Shown in pieces: positions 54,499 through 63,632 of a stretch of DNA of 64,000 bases; within the stretch, counting starts at the first letter, position 1, and each line of letters starts with the position of its first letter. Under the pieces are notes generated by a model. The model did not search any database. It was not told the DNA's origin and saw only the letters and a list, made by a program, of their open reading frames with translations. Origin of the DNA: Pseudomonas sp. HN11 (GTDB lineage Bacteria > Pseudomonadota > Gammaproteobacteria > Pseudomonadales > Pseudomonadaceae). Both the position numbers and the translations under genes were made by a program. The stretch lies in contig NZ_CP089985.1 in assembly GCF_021390155.1 (NCBI RefSeq), positions 1,933,001 to 1,997,000 of the forward strand. The letters are read 5' to 3'.

Positions 54499-54837
54499 AT
54501 GGATATTCAGATAATTTCACGCAATGGCGAACCCGAATATGCGGTGTTGCCATGGGATCAGTACCAGGCGCTGCTAAAAGCTGCCGGTCAGCAACAACCG
54601 ACGTCACCCCCTTCTCCTGCTGCCCAAGCCGCCTCTGAACCGGACCTGCGCCTACTTGCAGACCTGCGCGGCTTGCGTGAAGCAAAGGGCCTGGCGATCG
54701 AGACCCTGGCTCGCACTGTGGGTATCAGCCCCTCATATCTTGGATTGATTGAAAGTGGTGAGCGCCAGCCGGATGCCGCGATCCGCCGCAGCCTGGCCTG
54801 GGAATTGGGCGTTGCAGGTTGGAGGGATGAATCTTGA
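54499..54837 (+). CDS. Small XRE-type HTH regulator with antitoxin-like N-terminus
   Basis: A 112-aa protein. The N-terminus (MDIQIISRNGEPEYAVLPWDQYQALLKAAG) resembles Phd/RelB-type antitoxin openings; a Pro/Ser linker follows; the C-terminal HTH is clear (LRGLREAKGLAIETLARTVG, ISPSYLGLIESGERQPDA). ATG 54499 is preferred over 54475, which precedes the GGGGCAG site. It overlaps the next gene by 4 nt (TTGA), so they are translated together. Confidence 0.82.
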   Translation: MDIQIISRNGEPEYAVLPWDQYQALLKAAGQQQPTSPPSPAAQAASEPDLRLLADLRGLREAKGLAIETLARTVGISPSYLGLIESGERQPDAAIRRSLAWELGVAGWRDES

Positions 54838-55205
54838 GCCTACGTATCAGCCGTCAACATTGGGATGGGTTGCTCAACGAACTGGACCAGGCGCGCCGCC
54901 AGCGCCATCTGCTGACTTACCGTGCGCTGCTGGAGCGCTTGCAGTTCCCCACGCCGGCCATGCAAACCCTGGCCGCCGCCCTGGAACACCTGGCGGCGCT
55001 GGACGCCAAGGCCGAGCAGCCGTTGCGCAGCTCGCTGGTCATCAGTCAGGGTGCCAGTCGTCTGCCACGTACCGGCTTCTTTGAATGTGTAGAGCGCCTG
55101 GGCCGCTTCAGCGGGCCGTCCGATGGTGTGGCCGCTGCCGCCTGGCATGCATCGGAAGTGGTTCGGGTGTTCGAATACGAGTATCCGGAGTCCGCCGAGG
55201 CTTAA
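54834..55205 (+). CDS. Conserved protein of unknown function, coupled to the HTH gene
   Basis: A 123-aa protein with no recognised domain. Residues 1-65 are helical and basic (RISRQHWDGLLNELDQARRQ, YRALLERLQFPTPAMQTLAAA); the rest (SLVISQGASRLPRTGFFECVERLGR) looks globular. TTG start at 54834 with GGAGG 8 nt upstream, inside the HTH gene. Its stop overlaps the convergent EAL-GGDEF gene. It could be an HTH partner or effector; no toxin motif is visible. Confidence 0.78.
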   Translation: MSLRISRQHWDGLLNELDQARRQRHLLTYRALLERLQFPTPAMQTLAAALEHLAALDAKAEQPLRSSLVISQGASRLPRTGFFECVERLGRFSGPSDGVAAAAWHASEVVRVFEYEYPESAEA

Positions 55206-56971
55206 AGCGCCTGGGGCAGCGCGTCCATGCTGTCGATCACGTGAATGCTGTATCCGGCCATATCCTTGGCATGGTGCTTGGCTTGCGAGGCCAGCTCTGC
55301 CAACTGGCTGGCATCGAGCTGTCCACAGGCCTGTGGATATAAATGCACCACGCCGATGGACAGTGACAGCAGTGCAAACTCCTGACGCACGCCCTGGCGG
55401 TTCAACGCCACGAAACAACCGGTCTCCAAGTGTTCGGCGCGGTAGAAACGCCGGCATTGAGTGTGGAAGTCATCCAACAGCTGATTGAGGCGTTTGCGCC
55501 AATCCTGCGGGCCCAGCACCAGCAAAAAATCATCGCCGCCGATATGCCCGACAAAGTCGCGGCTGGGGTCGACGCGGTCGTTCAGGCACTGCGCCAGGCA
55601 CAGCAACACTTCATCCCCACGCCCGTAGCCGTAGATATCATTGAATGGCTTGAAGCTGTCGATATCCACGTAGCAGATCACCGATTCGCGCTGTTGTTGC
55701 AGCAAGCGCGTGAGGCATTGCTGGATCGGCACGTTGCCCGGTAGCAGGGTGAGTGGGTTGGCGTAGCGCGCTTGTTGGATCTTCAACTCGGTGATCAGTT
55801 TGAGCACATCGATCACCCGTCCCAGGCCCAGATAATCGCCATTGAGCGTGATAATGAAATCTTCTTCGATACGTTGCCGCGCGCGGCTGGTCAGCAACCG
55901 ACTGACCTGTTGCAGGGACTGGCTCAGCTCCACCGCCAGAAAGTCGGTGCTCATCAAGCGGCTGATGGGCTTGCGCGCAAACAGGTCGGTGGCGAAGGGT
56001 TTGAGCAGCGCATCCGACAGCGAATGCCGGTGCACGATGCCGATCGGGTGCCCGCGCCCATCCAGCACCGCCAGGGAATTGAGGTTGGCCTGGCGTCGGA
56101 ACGCTTCCAGCACTTGAGCAGTGGCAGTGTCCTGATCCACCGCCGGCTGTTCGCTGAGCAAGGCGCTGAGGTCGCTGCCTTCGTCGTTCAGCGCCACGTT
56201 CGCGCTGTCGGGCTTGGGTAACATCAGGCGTGCTTCCTGCGGCGGCTGCTCCTGCGGACGGCAGAGCAGGTAGCCTTGGACCAGGTCCACGCCCATCTCT
56301 GTCAACACCGCCAATTCTTCGGGCAATTCGATTCCCTCCGCAATCACTTGGGCACGCGATGCCTTGGCGATTTGCAGGATGGAGCCGACAAATTCCCGCT
56401 TGAGCGCATCCTGATGGATGCCGTCGATGAAGTGTCGGTCGATCTTCACGTAATCCGGGCGCAACTCCGACCACAAACGCAGGCTGGAATAGCCGGCGCC
56501 CAGGTCATCCAGGGCAATCGAAAAACCCATGTTGCGATAGTGGTGCAGGGCGGTTTGCAGCAGGTCGATATCGTTGGTGGGCGTTTGCTCGGTGAGTTCG
56601 ATCACCACCTGGCTCGGTGGAATGCCAAAGTCATGCAGCAATTGCAGGGTACGGCCCGGCTGGTGCGCGGTTTCCATCAGGGATTGTGGCGAGACATTCA
56701 GAAACAGCTTGCCCGGAAGCTTCTGCTCGCTGAAGCGGCGGCATGCGCTCTCGCGGCAGGCGATCTCCAGTTCACTCAGCCGTCCGGCCTGGCTGGCTAT
56801 GGAGAACAGGGCGACGGGGGAGTGCAGGGGGCTGTTGGACGGGCCACGACTGAGGGCTTCATAGCCGAGAATACGCCGTGCAGACAGGCTGATGATCGGT
56901 TGGAACAGGCTGTGCAAACTGCCTTGAGCCAGGATAGAGCCCAATGCATTCAGCTGTTCGGTCATGGTCAT
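55202..56971 (-). CDS. EAL-CBS-GGDEF cyclic-di-GMP protein
   Basis: A 589-aa protein, order reversed from the usual GGDEF-EAL. Residues of about 15-245 are an EAL phosphodiesterase with intact motifs (GYEALSRGP, VIELTEQTP, DDLGAGYSSLRLW, YVKIDRHFID). About 275-400 is a pair of CBS domains (RGHPIGIVHRHSLSDALL, LMSTDFLAVELSQSL), likely sensing an adenine nucleotide. About 415-585 is a GGDEF domain with GGDDF (FVGHIGGDDFLLVLG) and no RxxD inhibitory site. Homologues of this layout lie beside prc in P. aeruginosa. No membrane segment, so cytoplasmic. Confidence 0.92.
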   Translation of the reverse strand: MTMTEQLNALGSILAQGSLHSLFQPIISLSARRILGYEALSRGPSNSPLHSPVALFSIASQAGRLSELEIACRESACRRFSEQKLPGKLFLNVSPQSLMETAHQPGRTLQLLHDFGIPPSQVVIELTEQTPTNDIDLLQTALHHYRNMGFSIALDDLGAGYSSLRLWSELRPDYVKIDRHFIDGIHQDALKREFVGSILQIAKASRAQVIAEGIELPEELAVLTEMGVDLVQGYLLCRPQEQPPQEARLMLPKPDSANVALNDEGSDLSALLSEQPAVDQDTATAQVLEAFRRQANLNSLAVLDGRGHPIGIVHRHSLSDALLKPFATDLFARKPISRLMSTDFLAVELSQSLQQVSRLLTSRARQRIEEDFIITLNGDYLGLGRVIDVLKLITELKIQQARYANPLTLLPGNVPIQQCLTRLLQQQRESVICYVDIDSFKPFNDIYGYGRGDEVLLCLAQCLNDRVDPSRDFVGHIGGDDFLLVLGPQDWRKRLNQLLDDFHTQCRRFYRAEHLETGCFVALNRQGVRQEFALLSLSIGVVHLYPQACGQLDASQLAELASQAKHHAKDMAGYSIHVIDSMDALPQAL

Positions 56972-56985
56972 GGCGATCTCGATCG

Positions 56986-57022
56986 AAAAAAAAGGACCTC
57001 AGGCTGGAAGCCTGCGGTCCTT
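56986..57022 (-). terminator. Terminator of prc
   Basis: Stem aaggacc / ggtcctt with inner stem caggct / agcctg. Read leftward it ends in T8. It lies about 70 nt past the prc stop and before the EAL gene. Confidence 0.9.
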
Positions 57023-57089
57023 CATTTCACGACAGAATGATGTCTATATGATGACACTCTGCGGTGCGATCACATTAAATTGCCATCAC

Positions 57090-59204
57090 TTACTGCTTGG
57101 CTACCTGCTTAGTGATCTTCAGATAATCCAGCAGAATCCGGCCAGTCTCAGCCAGGTAGGCGTCATCTTCCGGCTTGGTTTTGTCGGCCTCGACCGGCAG
57201 TGCATCTTCATCTTCTTTCTTCAGCTCCTTGAGTGGATCTTCCCCCTTGGCCTTGCGGCGGATGTTTTCCAATGCAAGTTGCTTGTTTTCAATGTCGGTG
57301 TGCTGCGCACGGCGGTCCACTTCGTTGAGGCTGACGGTTTTTTCTTCCATCAGCTTCTTGGCCAAAGCCAGCTTGTCGCGGATGAACACGAACTCGGCAT
57401 CCTTGGCGGAGCGGGTGTCGTGGTCAGCCTTCAACTGCGCCAGGAACGGCTTGAACGGATCCGAAGCGGGCTTGATCGCTGGACGGATGGTGTCCCACGG
57501 CATAGCTTCCGGCAGCGCGCTTTCGCCGATTTCCTTGGTGTCGATGATCGACGGGAAATCGATGTCCGGCAGTACGCCCTGATGCTGGGTGCTCTGCCCG
57601 GAAACCCGGTAGAACTTCGCCAAGGTCAGTTTCAGCTCGCCATGGTTCAGCGGCTGGATGGTCTGCACGGTGCCTTTGCCGAAGGTCTGGCCGCCGATGA
57701 TCAACGCGCGGTGATAGTCCTGCATGGCGCCGGCAAAAATTTCCGACGCCGAGGCCGAGAGGCGGTTGACCAGCAGTGCCATCGGGCCTTTGTAGAAGGC
57801 GCCTGGGTTCTCGTCTTCCAGCACGTCGACACGGCCGTCAGCGTTGCGTACCAGAACGGTCGGGCCCTTGTCGATGAACAGGCTGGTCAGCTCGGTGGCT
57901 TCCTGCAGGGAACCGCCGCCGTTGTTGCGCAGGTCGATGACCACGCCGTCGACTTTTTCCTTCTGCAGCTCAGTCAGGATTTTCTTAACGTCGCGGGTGG
58001 TGGACTTGTAATCCGGATCGCCAGCACGGAAGGCCTTGAAGTCCAGGTAGAAGGCCGGGATTTCAATCACGCCCAGCTTGTAGTCCTTGCCATCCTGCTT
58101 GAGGTTGAGGACTTTCTTCTGCACGGCCTGGTCTTCGAGCTTCACCGCTTCACGGGTGATGGACACGATCTTGCTGGTCTGGTCGTTCGGTGCATTGGTG
58201 TGCGGAATCACTTCGAGGCGCACCACGCTGCCTTTCGGCCCACGGATCAGCTTGACCACTTCGTCCAGGCGCCAGCCGACCACATCGACCATCTCTTTGT
58301 CGGCCTGGGCCACACCGATGATCTTGTCAGCCGGGGCGACCTGCTTGGTCTTGTCTGCCGGACCTGCTGGCACCAGGCGCACGATCTTGACCTGGTCATT
58401 GTCGCTTTGCAGGACGGCACCGATACCTTCCAGCGACAGACTCATGTTGATATCGAAATTTTCCGCGTTATCTGGCGACAGATAATTGGTGTGCGGGTCG
58501 TAGGACATTGCGAAGGTGTTGATGTAGGCCTGGAAGATATCTTCGGCACGGGTCTGGTCCAGACGCGCCAATTGATTCTTGTAGCGCTTGGTCAACAGTT
58601 CCTGGATGGCCTTCGGTTCTTTGCCAGCGATCTTCAAGCGCAGCACTTCGTCCTTGACGCGTTTGCGCCACAGGTCGTCGAGGGCAGCGGTGCTGGTCAG
58701 CCAAGGGGCGTCCTTGCGGTCCACCAGAAGGGTTTCCTTCTGGGTGAAGTCGAGCTTGTCGACGCCCTTGTTCAACTCACCCAAAGCAAAGTCCAGACGC
58801 GCTTTGACGCGGTCCAGGTAACGCTTGTAGATGGTGAAACCGGGCTGCAGGTCGCCGCTTTTGAGGAAGTCGTCGAACTGGGTCTTCCACTTGTCGAACT
58901 CGGCGATATCGCTGGCCAGGAAGTAGCTGCGCGACGGATCCAGCAGCTTGAGGTAGCTGTCATAGATGATCACTGAGCGAGCGTCGTCCAGCGGCGGCTT
59001 GCTGTAGTGATGACGCTTGAGCAACTCGACAACGTTAAGGCTGGCAATCACCTCATCGCGATCCGGCTGAAGGTTGTCCCAGCTGTTGGCTGCGAACGTA
59101 TTGGTCGACATCGACGCGAAGCCGAGACCAATGAAAAGAGCGAGGGCGGTGCTGGGGAACAAATGCTTCATGCTGATTCGACGCGGGGGCAATTGATAAC
59201 GCAT
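57090..59204 (-). CDS. prc: Periplasmic C-terminal processing protease Prc (AlgO/Tsp)
   Basis: A 704-aa serine protease. The signal peptide (MKHLFPSTALALFIGLGFASMSTNTFAA) begins at internal ATG 59171; the longer start at 59204 adds 11 residues. N-terminal helical region; PDZ domain at about 245-330 (MSLSLEGIGAVLQSDNDQVKIVRLVPAGPA); protease core with Ser in NRLSASASEIFAG and Lys in GQTFGKGTVQ; C-terminal Lys/Glu-rich region. In Pseudomonas Prc degrades tagged periplasmic proteins and MucA forms in the alginate pathway. It has its own terminator and is separate from the EAL gene. Confidence 0.95.
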   Translation of the reverse strand: MRYQLPPRRISMKHLFPSTALALFIGLGFASMSTNTFAANSWDNLQPDRDEVIASLNVVELLKRHHYSKPPLDDARSVIIYDSYLKLLDPSRSYFLASDIAEFDKWKTQFDDFLKSGDLQPGFTIYKRYLDRVKARLDFALGELNKGVDKLDFTQKETLLVDRKDAPWLTSTAALDDLWRKRVKDEVLRLKIAGKEPKAIQELLTKRYKNQLARLDQTRAEDIFQAYINTFAMSYDPHTNYLSPDNAENFDINMSLSLEGIGAVLQSDNDQVKIVRLVPAGPADKTKQVAPADKIIGVAQADKEMVDVVGWRLDEVVKLIRGPKGSVVRLEVIPHTNAPNDQTSKIVSITREAVKLEDQAVQKKVLNLKQDGKDYKLGVIEIPAFYLDFKAFRAGDPDYKSTTRDVKKILTELQKEKVDGVVIDLRNNGGGSLQEATELTSLFIDKGPTVLVRNADGRVDVLEDENPGAFYKGPMALLVNRLSASASEIFAGAMQDYHRALIIGGQTFGKGTVQTIQPLNHGELKLTLAKFYRVSGQSTQHQGVLPDIDFPSIIDTKEIGESALPEAMPWDTIRPAIKPASDPFKPFLAQLKADHDTRSAKDAEFVFIRDKLALAKKLMEEKTVSLNEVDRRAQHTDIENKQLALENIRRKAKGEDPLKELKKEDEDALPVEADKTKPEDDAYLAETGRILLDYLKITKQVAKQ

Positions 59205-59255
59205 ATTAGGCCGTCTTTGAGGGAGCCGGTTCCATATGGTCCGGTCGCATAATGC

Positions 59256-59284
59256 AAAAAGCCCGGCGATACAGCTACGGGCTC
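59256..59284 (-). terminator. Terminator-like hairpin upstream of prc
   Basis: Stem agcccg / cgggct (59260-59265 and 59278-59283) with a 12-nt loop; read leftward it ends in T5. It sits in the divergent prc/qor gap, where it could stop leftward transcripts antisense to qor or attenuate a long prc leader. Confidence 0.55.
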
Positions 59285-59309
59285 AGTCCAGACTCACTAT
59301 GGAGGCACT

Positions 59310-60272
59310 GTGAAAGCATTGCAAGGCGTTGACGGTCATGTGGAGTGGTTGGAAGAACCCAGTCCTACCTGCGATGTAGGGCAAGTTCGCATTCGCGTGG
59401 CGGCAGCGGGCCTCAATCGCGCCGATTTGTTACAGCGTGCCGGGCTTTATCCGCCGCCGCTGGGTGCCAGCCAGGTGCTGGGCCTGGAGTGTTCCGGGGT
59501 GATCAGCGAAGTGGGTGCGGGCTCGTCCTGGCAAGTCGGCGACCGTGTCTGCGCGTTGCTGGCCGGCGGTGGCATGGCCGAAGAAGTGGTGGTGGATGCG
59601 CGTCACGTACTGCCGGTGCCGGAAGGGTTGTCGCTGACCGACGCGGCGGCACTGCCTGAGGTGTACAGCACCGCGTGGCTCAATCTGTTCCAACTGGCCG
59701 GCCTTAAACCCGGTGAGAAGGTCTTGTTGCACGCCGGCGCCAGTGGCGTGGGCTCGGCGGCGATCCAGCTATGCAAGGCATTTGGCAGCCCGTGCTGGGT
59801 CAGTGTCGGCTCGGCTGAGCGCCTCACATACTGCGAGGAGCTGGGCGCCCAGGGCGGCGTGGTGCGCACCGATGGCATCGAAGGGCTGCGGGATTTCGGA
59901 CCGTTCGATGTGATCCTCGACCCGGTCGGTGGCAACTATGCGGCGCTGGACCTGAAACTGCTGGCGCTGGATGGGCGCTGGGTATTGATCGGCTTGATGG
60001 GTGGCCGTGAGGCGCAGTTGGACTTGGCGCAGGTGTTGGGCAAGCGTATTCAGCTATTGGGTTCGACCTTGCGCAGCCGCAATGATCAGTTCAAGGCGGA
60101 CCTGTTCAGCGACTTGAGCCAGCATGTCTGGCCGTTGTTTGTTGAGGGGCGACTGAGTCCGCAACTGGCCAAGACGTATCCGATCAAGGATGCTGAGGCG
60201 GCGTTTGCCGAATTGGCGAGCAACCAGATTTCCGGGAAGTTGGTGTTGGTGATTGACGAAAGCCTCATCTGA
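59310..60272 (+). CDS. NAD(P)H-quinone oxidoreductase (zinc-free MDR, PIG3 type)
   Basis: A 320-aa enzyme of the medium-chain reductase superfamily without the zinc-binding Cys cluster. Motifs: AAAGLNRADLLQRAGLYPPP, GLECSGVISEVG, the nucleotide-binding LLHAGASGVGSAAIQLCKAFG and the ending EAAFAELASNQISGKLVL. It reduces quinones by NADPH. GTG start at 59310 with GGAGG 5 nt upstream. Divergent from prc. Confidence 0.92.
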   Translation: MKALQGVDGHVEWLEEPSPTCDVGQVRIRVAAAGLNRADLLQRAGLYPPPLGASQVLGLECSGVISEVGAGSSWQVGDRVCALLAGGGMAEEVVVDARHVLPVPEGLSLTDAAALPEVYSTAWLNLFQLAGLKPGEKVLLHAGASGVGSAAIQLCKAFGSPCWVSVGSAERLTYCEELGAQGGVVRTDGIEGLRDFGPFDVILDPVGGNYAALDLKLLALDGRWVLIGLMGGREAQLDLAQVLGKRIQLLGSTLRSRNDQFKADLFSDLSQHVWPLFVEGRLSPQLAKTYPIKDAEAAFAELASNQISGKLVLVIDESLI

Positions 60273-60294
60273 TTCCAACGTGAAATGCAGTCAA

Positions 60295-60322
60295 TGTGGG
60301 AGCGAGCAAGCCCGCTCCCACA
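60295..60322. repeat. Single REP palindrome between convergent genes
   Basis: tgtgggagcg-agcaagcc-cgctcccaca, identical to 43038-43065, between the stops of the quinone reductase and HAD genes. It probably also serves as a terminator. Confidence 0.92.
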
Positions 60323-60339
60323 TTTAGATCGAGGTTGAA

Positions 60340-60993
60340 TCAGATCCAGTGATGGATCGGCCAGCCGGTTTGCTCTGCATGCTCGCGCAACACCGGATCC
60401 GGGTTCACTACCTGCGGATGTTCGACCTTCAACAACAACGGCAAATCATTGCGCGAATCCGAATAGAAGTACGCGCCCTCCAGCGTTTCGCCTTCCTGCT
60501 CCAACCATTCCATCAGCCGCGTGATCTTGCCCTCGCGATAGGTCAGCACACCGATCGTACGCCCGCTGTACACGCCATGGCTGACTTCAAGGTTGATCCC
60601 AAGCACTTCATCAATACCGATCCGCGCCGCAATCGGCGTGACCAGGTGCGTGCCCGACGCAGAGATCACCAGAATCCGATCGCCATTCGCTCGATGACGG
60701 GCGATGGTCTTGGTGGCGTCACTGTAGATCAGCGGCTCGATCACGTCCTCGACCCACGGCTCCACCAGATGCTCGATTTCCTCCGGCGTGCGGCCGATCA
60801 TCGGCTCCAGGCTGAAGTCCATGAAGTCTTCCATGCGCAGCTTGCCCTGGCTGTAGGCGGCCATCAGTTCGTTGTTCTTGCGCATGAACGACTCGGGGTC
60901 GACCCAGCCCAGGCGGCCCATTTGCTCGCTCCATAGCGTGGCGCAGTCGCCGTGGATCAGGGTATCGTCCAGATCAAAAATTACCAATGCCAT
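60340..60993 (-). CDS. HAD-IB family phosphatase (SerB-like)
   Basis: A 217-aa hydrolase with HAD motif I FDLDDTLIHGDC (nucleophile Asp), motif II VISASGTHLV, motif III Lys near GKITRL and motif IV YFYSDSRNDLPLL. It is the last gene of the ABC operon, 29 nt after the ATPase gene, so it probably removes phosphate from the imported compound. Confidence 0.88.
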   Translation of the reverse strand: MALVIFDLDDTLIHGDCATLWSEQMGRLGWVDPESFMRKNNELMAAYSQGKLRMEDFMDFSLEPMIGRTPEEIEHLVEPWVEDVIEPLIYSDATKTIARHRANGDRILVISASGTHLVTPIAARIGIDEVLGINLEVSHGVYSGRTIGVLTYREGKITRLMEWLEQEGETLEGAYFYSDSRNDLPLLLKVEHPQVVNPDPVLREHAEQTGWPIHHWI

Positions 60994-61022
60994 CGGTCAC
61001 GCTCTCTCAATCAATCGTTGCA

Positions 61023-62012
61023 TCAGGCTACTTCACACAGGGCGCTGGGGTCGATGGAAAGTGCCAGGCGTTGTCCGTCCGGGTGCAGGTCGTCGGCCGA
61101 ACGGTTGAGTACGTCCACCACCAGCTCCACGCCGCGTGCTTCGATGCGGTAGCGAATCACGTTGCCCAACAGGCTGTGGCTACGCACCAGGGCGTCCAGT
61201 TCGCCATCGCGGCTCAGCTCGATGGCCTCCGGGCGAATGGCGATACGGCTGTTGATCGGGCGTTGCAGCAATTGGCTGGCCTTGTCAGCGTCCAGCAGGT
61301 TGTAGTTGCCGATGAAACCGGCGGCGAACACGTCGACCGGCGCGGTGTAGAGGGTCTCGGCATCGCCGCTCTGCACGATCTTGCCCTGGTTCATCAGGAA
61401 GATGCGGTCCGACATGGTCAGGGCTTCTTCTTGATCATGGGTCACGAAGATCGTAGTCAGGCCCAGTTCGCGCTGGATCTGGCGAATCTGTTCGCGCAAG
61501 TGTTTGCGAATGCGTGCATCCAGTGCCGACAGTGGCTCATCCAGCAACAACAGGCGCGGGCGAGTGACCAGTGAGCGGGCGAGGGCCACGCGTTGGCACT
61601 GGCCGCCGGACATCTGGTGCGGGTACCGGCCGGCCAGGTCCTTGAGCTCGACCAGTTGCAGCACTTCCTGCACGCGCTTGTGGCTGTCGTCGGCGTTGAC
61701 CTTTTGCATGCGCAGACCGAAGGCAACGTTCTGTTCCACGGTCATGTTGGGAAACAGTGCATAGCTCTGGAACACCATGCCGATGTGACGTTTCTGCGGG
61801 CTCAGCGGGACGATGTCCTGGCCATCCAGCAGGATTTTCCCACTGTCCACCGACGTCAGGCCGGCGATGCAGCGCAGCAGCGTGGATTTGCCGCAACCGG
61901 ACGGGCCGAGCAGGGTGACGAACTCACCCTTGGCGATCTCGCAGTTGATATCACTGAACACCGGGGTGCCGGCGTAGCCTTTTTGCAGGTGTTGGACGCT
62001 GACGAAGCTCAT
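61023..62012 (-). CDS. ABC importer ATP-binding protein (2-aminoethylphosphonate/iron type)
   Basis: A 329-aa ATPase. Walker A GPSGCGKSTLL, signature MSGGQCQRVALARSL, Walker B LLLLDEPLSALD, switch FVTHDQEEAL, and a C-terminal regulatory TOBE region (IAIRPEAIELSRDGEL). Overlaps the upstream permease gene by 4 nt (ATGA). The family includes FbpC, PotA and phosphonate PhnT-type ATPases. Confidence 0.92.
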   Translation of the reverse strand: MSFVSVQHLQKGYAGTPVFSDINCEIAKGEFVTLLGPSGCGKSTLLRCIAGLTSVDSGKILLDGQDIVPLSPQKRHIGMVFQSYALFPNMTVEQNVAFGLRMQKVNADDSHKRVQEVLQLVELKDLAGRYPHQMSGGQCQRVALARSLVTRPRLLLLDEPLSALDARIRKHLREQIRQIQRELGLTTIFVTHDQEEALTMSDRIFLMNQGKIVQSGDAETLYTAPVDVFAAGFIGNYNLLDADKASQLLQRPINSRIAIRPEAIELSRDGELDALVRSHSLLGNVIRYRIEARGVELVVDVLNRSADDLHPDGQRLALSIDPSALCEVA

Positions 62013-62809
62013 TGGCTTTTGTCCTTGTTCAAGATGTTGGCGGCCCAGGTCAGCACCAGCACAAAAAAGAAATAGGAAATCACGACGGCACTGGTGAAGT
62101 GGCCGCTGCTGTTGCGCATGTTGTTGAGGTACACCTGCAGAGTTTCGTAGCGGGTGCCCACCAGAATGTTGGCGAACACGAACTCACCGAACAGGAACGA
62201 GAACGACAGCAACAGCGCTACCATCAGGCCTTTACGCAAGTTGGGCAGCACCACCAGGATCGCCGCCTGCCAGGTGCTGGCGCCGAGCAACTGAGAGGCG
62301 TCCATCAGGTCGCGCAGGTTGATCGCTTGCAGGTTGTTGGTGATCGCCCGGTACATGAACGGCAGCGCCACGGTGAAGTAGCAACCGATCAGGATCCACG
62401 GCGTGCCGACCATGGCCATTGGTCCGGAGCCATACAGTTGCAGCAGGCCCACCGACGACACCACGGGAGGCACTGCGAAGGGCAGCAGGATCAGGATGTT
62501 CATCAGCGCATCGAGCTTGGGGAAGTGGTAATGCACCACGAACAGCAATGGCAAAATCAGTACCACCGACAGGATCAGCGCGCCGACGCACACCAGCAAC
62601 GACTGCCCGAAGGCCATCAGAAAGCGCGGATCGCTCCACAGCTGCACGTACCATTTGACCGTGAAGCCGGCGGGCAGAATGGTTGCCGACCAACTGCTGG
62701 CGATGGAGTAGACAAAGGTGCCAACCAGCGGCAGCACCAGGATTGCAAACAACAGCCACACCACCACCCGATGGTAGAGGGAGGCCGGGCCGGCTTCAGC
62801 GCGAGACAT
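62009..62809 (-). CDS. ABC importer permease (second subunit)
   Basis: A 266-aa permease with six helices and the EAA loop MDASQLLGASTWQAAILVVLPNLRKG. AGGAG lies 5 nt before ATG 62809, which is inside the end of the first permease gene (14-nt overlap). Resembles PhnV/PotC-type subunits. Confidence 0.9.
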   Translation of the reverse strand: MSRAEAGPASLYHRVVVWLLFAILVLPLVGTFVYSIASSWSATILPAGFTVKWYVQLWSDPRFLMAFGQSLLVCVGALILSVVLILPLLFVVHYHFPKLDALMNILILLPFAVPPVVSSVGLLQLYGSGPMAMVGTPWILIGCYFTVALPFMYRAITNNLQAINLRDLMDASQLLGASTWQAAILVVLPNLRKGLMVALLLSFSFLFGEFVFANILVGTRYETLQVYLNNMRNSSGHFTSAVVISYFFFVLVLTWAANILNKDKSQ

Positions 62810-63632
62810 GGTAGCTCCTCTTGAGCAACAGTTGATGAACCACGGTGACCACGGTCATCAGCGCCACTAGCACCACGGCCAGAGCGCTGGCCATGTTCGG
62901 GTCGAGGGACACATCTCCGGACACCAGGCCCGCGATGCGGATCGGCAGCACGTTGAAGTTGCCGGTGGTCAGCGCATACACCGTGGCGTAGGCGCCCAAG
63001 GCGTTGGCCAACAGAATGACGAATGTACCGAGCAGGGCCGGGGTCAGCACTGGCAGGCCAATGTGGCGCCAGAACTGCCAGCCATTCGCGCCGAGCAGTG
63101 CAGCCGACTCACGCCAGTCTTCGCGCAGTGCATCGAAGGCCGGGTACAACAGCAACACGCCCAGGGGAATCTGGAAGTAGGTATAGAGGATGATCAAGCC
63201 GGTTTTGGAGTACAGGTTGAAGTCCTGAATGATCCCCGCCTGCTTCAGCATTATCGTGATGCTGCCGTTGAAGCCCAGCAAAATGATAAACGCGAACGCC
63301 AGGGGCACGCCGGCGAAGTTGCTGGTCATGTTGGCAAAGGCGGTGACGAAATTGCGCAGCGGCGAATCCACACGGCGCAATGAGTAGCTGCCCAGCGTGG
63401 CGATGATGATGCCGAAAATGCTGGAGTAGAAGCTGATCTCCAAGCTGAATTGGATGGCTTGCAGGTAGAACTTCGAGCTGAAGATGCGCATGAAGTTTTC
63501 CAGGCCCCAGCCGGACTCTTCGGTTTGCAGACTGTTGATCAGTACCCACACCAGCGGGGCGATTTCGAACACGATAAAAAACAGTGCGAAAGGTACCAGG
63601 CACAGCAGCGCCAGCCATTTGCCACGGATCAT
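62796..63632 (-). CDS. ABC importer permease (first subunit)
   Basis: A 278-aa permease with six helices and the EAA loop ESAALLGANGWQFWRHIGLPVLTPALLG. ATG 63632 overlaps the upstream phosphatase stop by 4 nt (ATGA); an in-frame ATG at 63650 lies deeper in that gene. Resembles PhnU/PotB-type subunits. Confidence 0.9.
   Translation of the reverse strand: MIRGKWLALLCLVPFALFFIVFEIAPLVWVLINSLQTEESGWGLENFMRIFSSKFYLQAIQFSLEISFYSSIFGIIIATLGSYSLRRVDSPLRNFVTAFANMTSNFAGVPLAFAFIILLGFNGSITIMLKQAGIIQDFNLYSKTGLIILYTYFQIPLGVLLLYPAFDALREDWRESAALLGANGWQFWRHIGLPVLTPALLGTFVILLANALGAYATVYALTTGNFNVLPIRIAGLVSGDVSLDPNMASALAVVLVALMTVVTVVHQLLLKRSYHVSR

Noticed and set aside
56964-58976. 670-codon plus-strand frame opposite prc
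   Set aside because: Antisense to the well-supported Prc protease; no ribosome site or recognisable domain.
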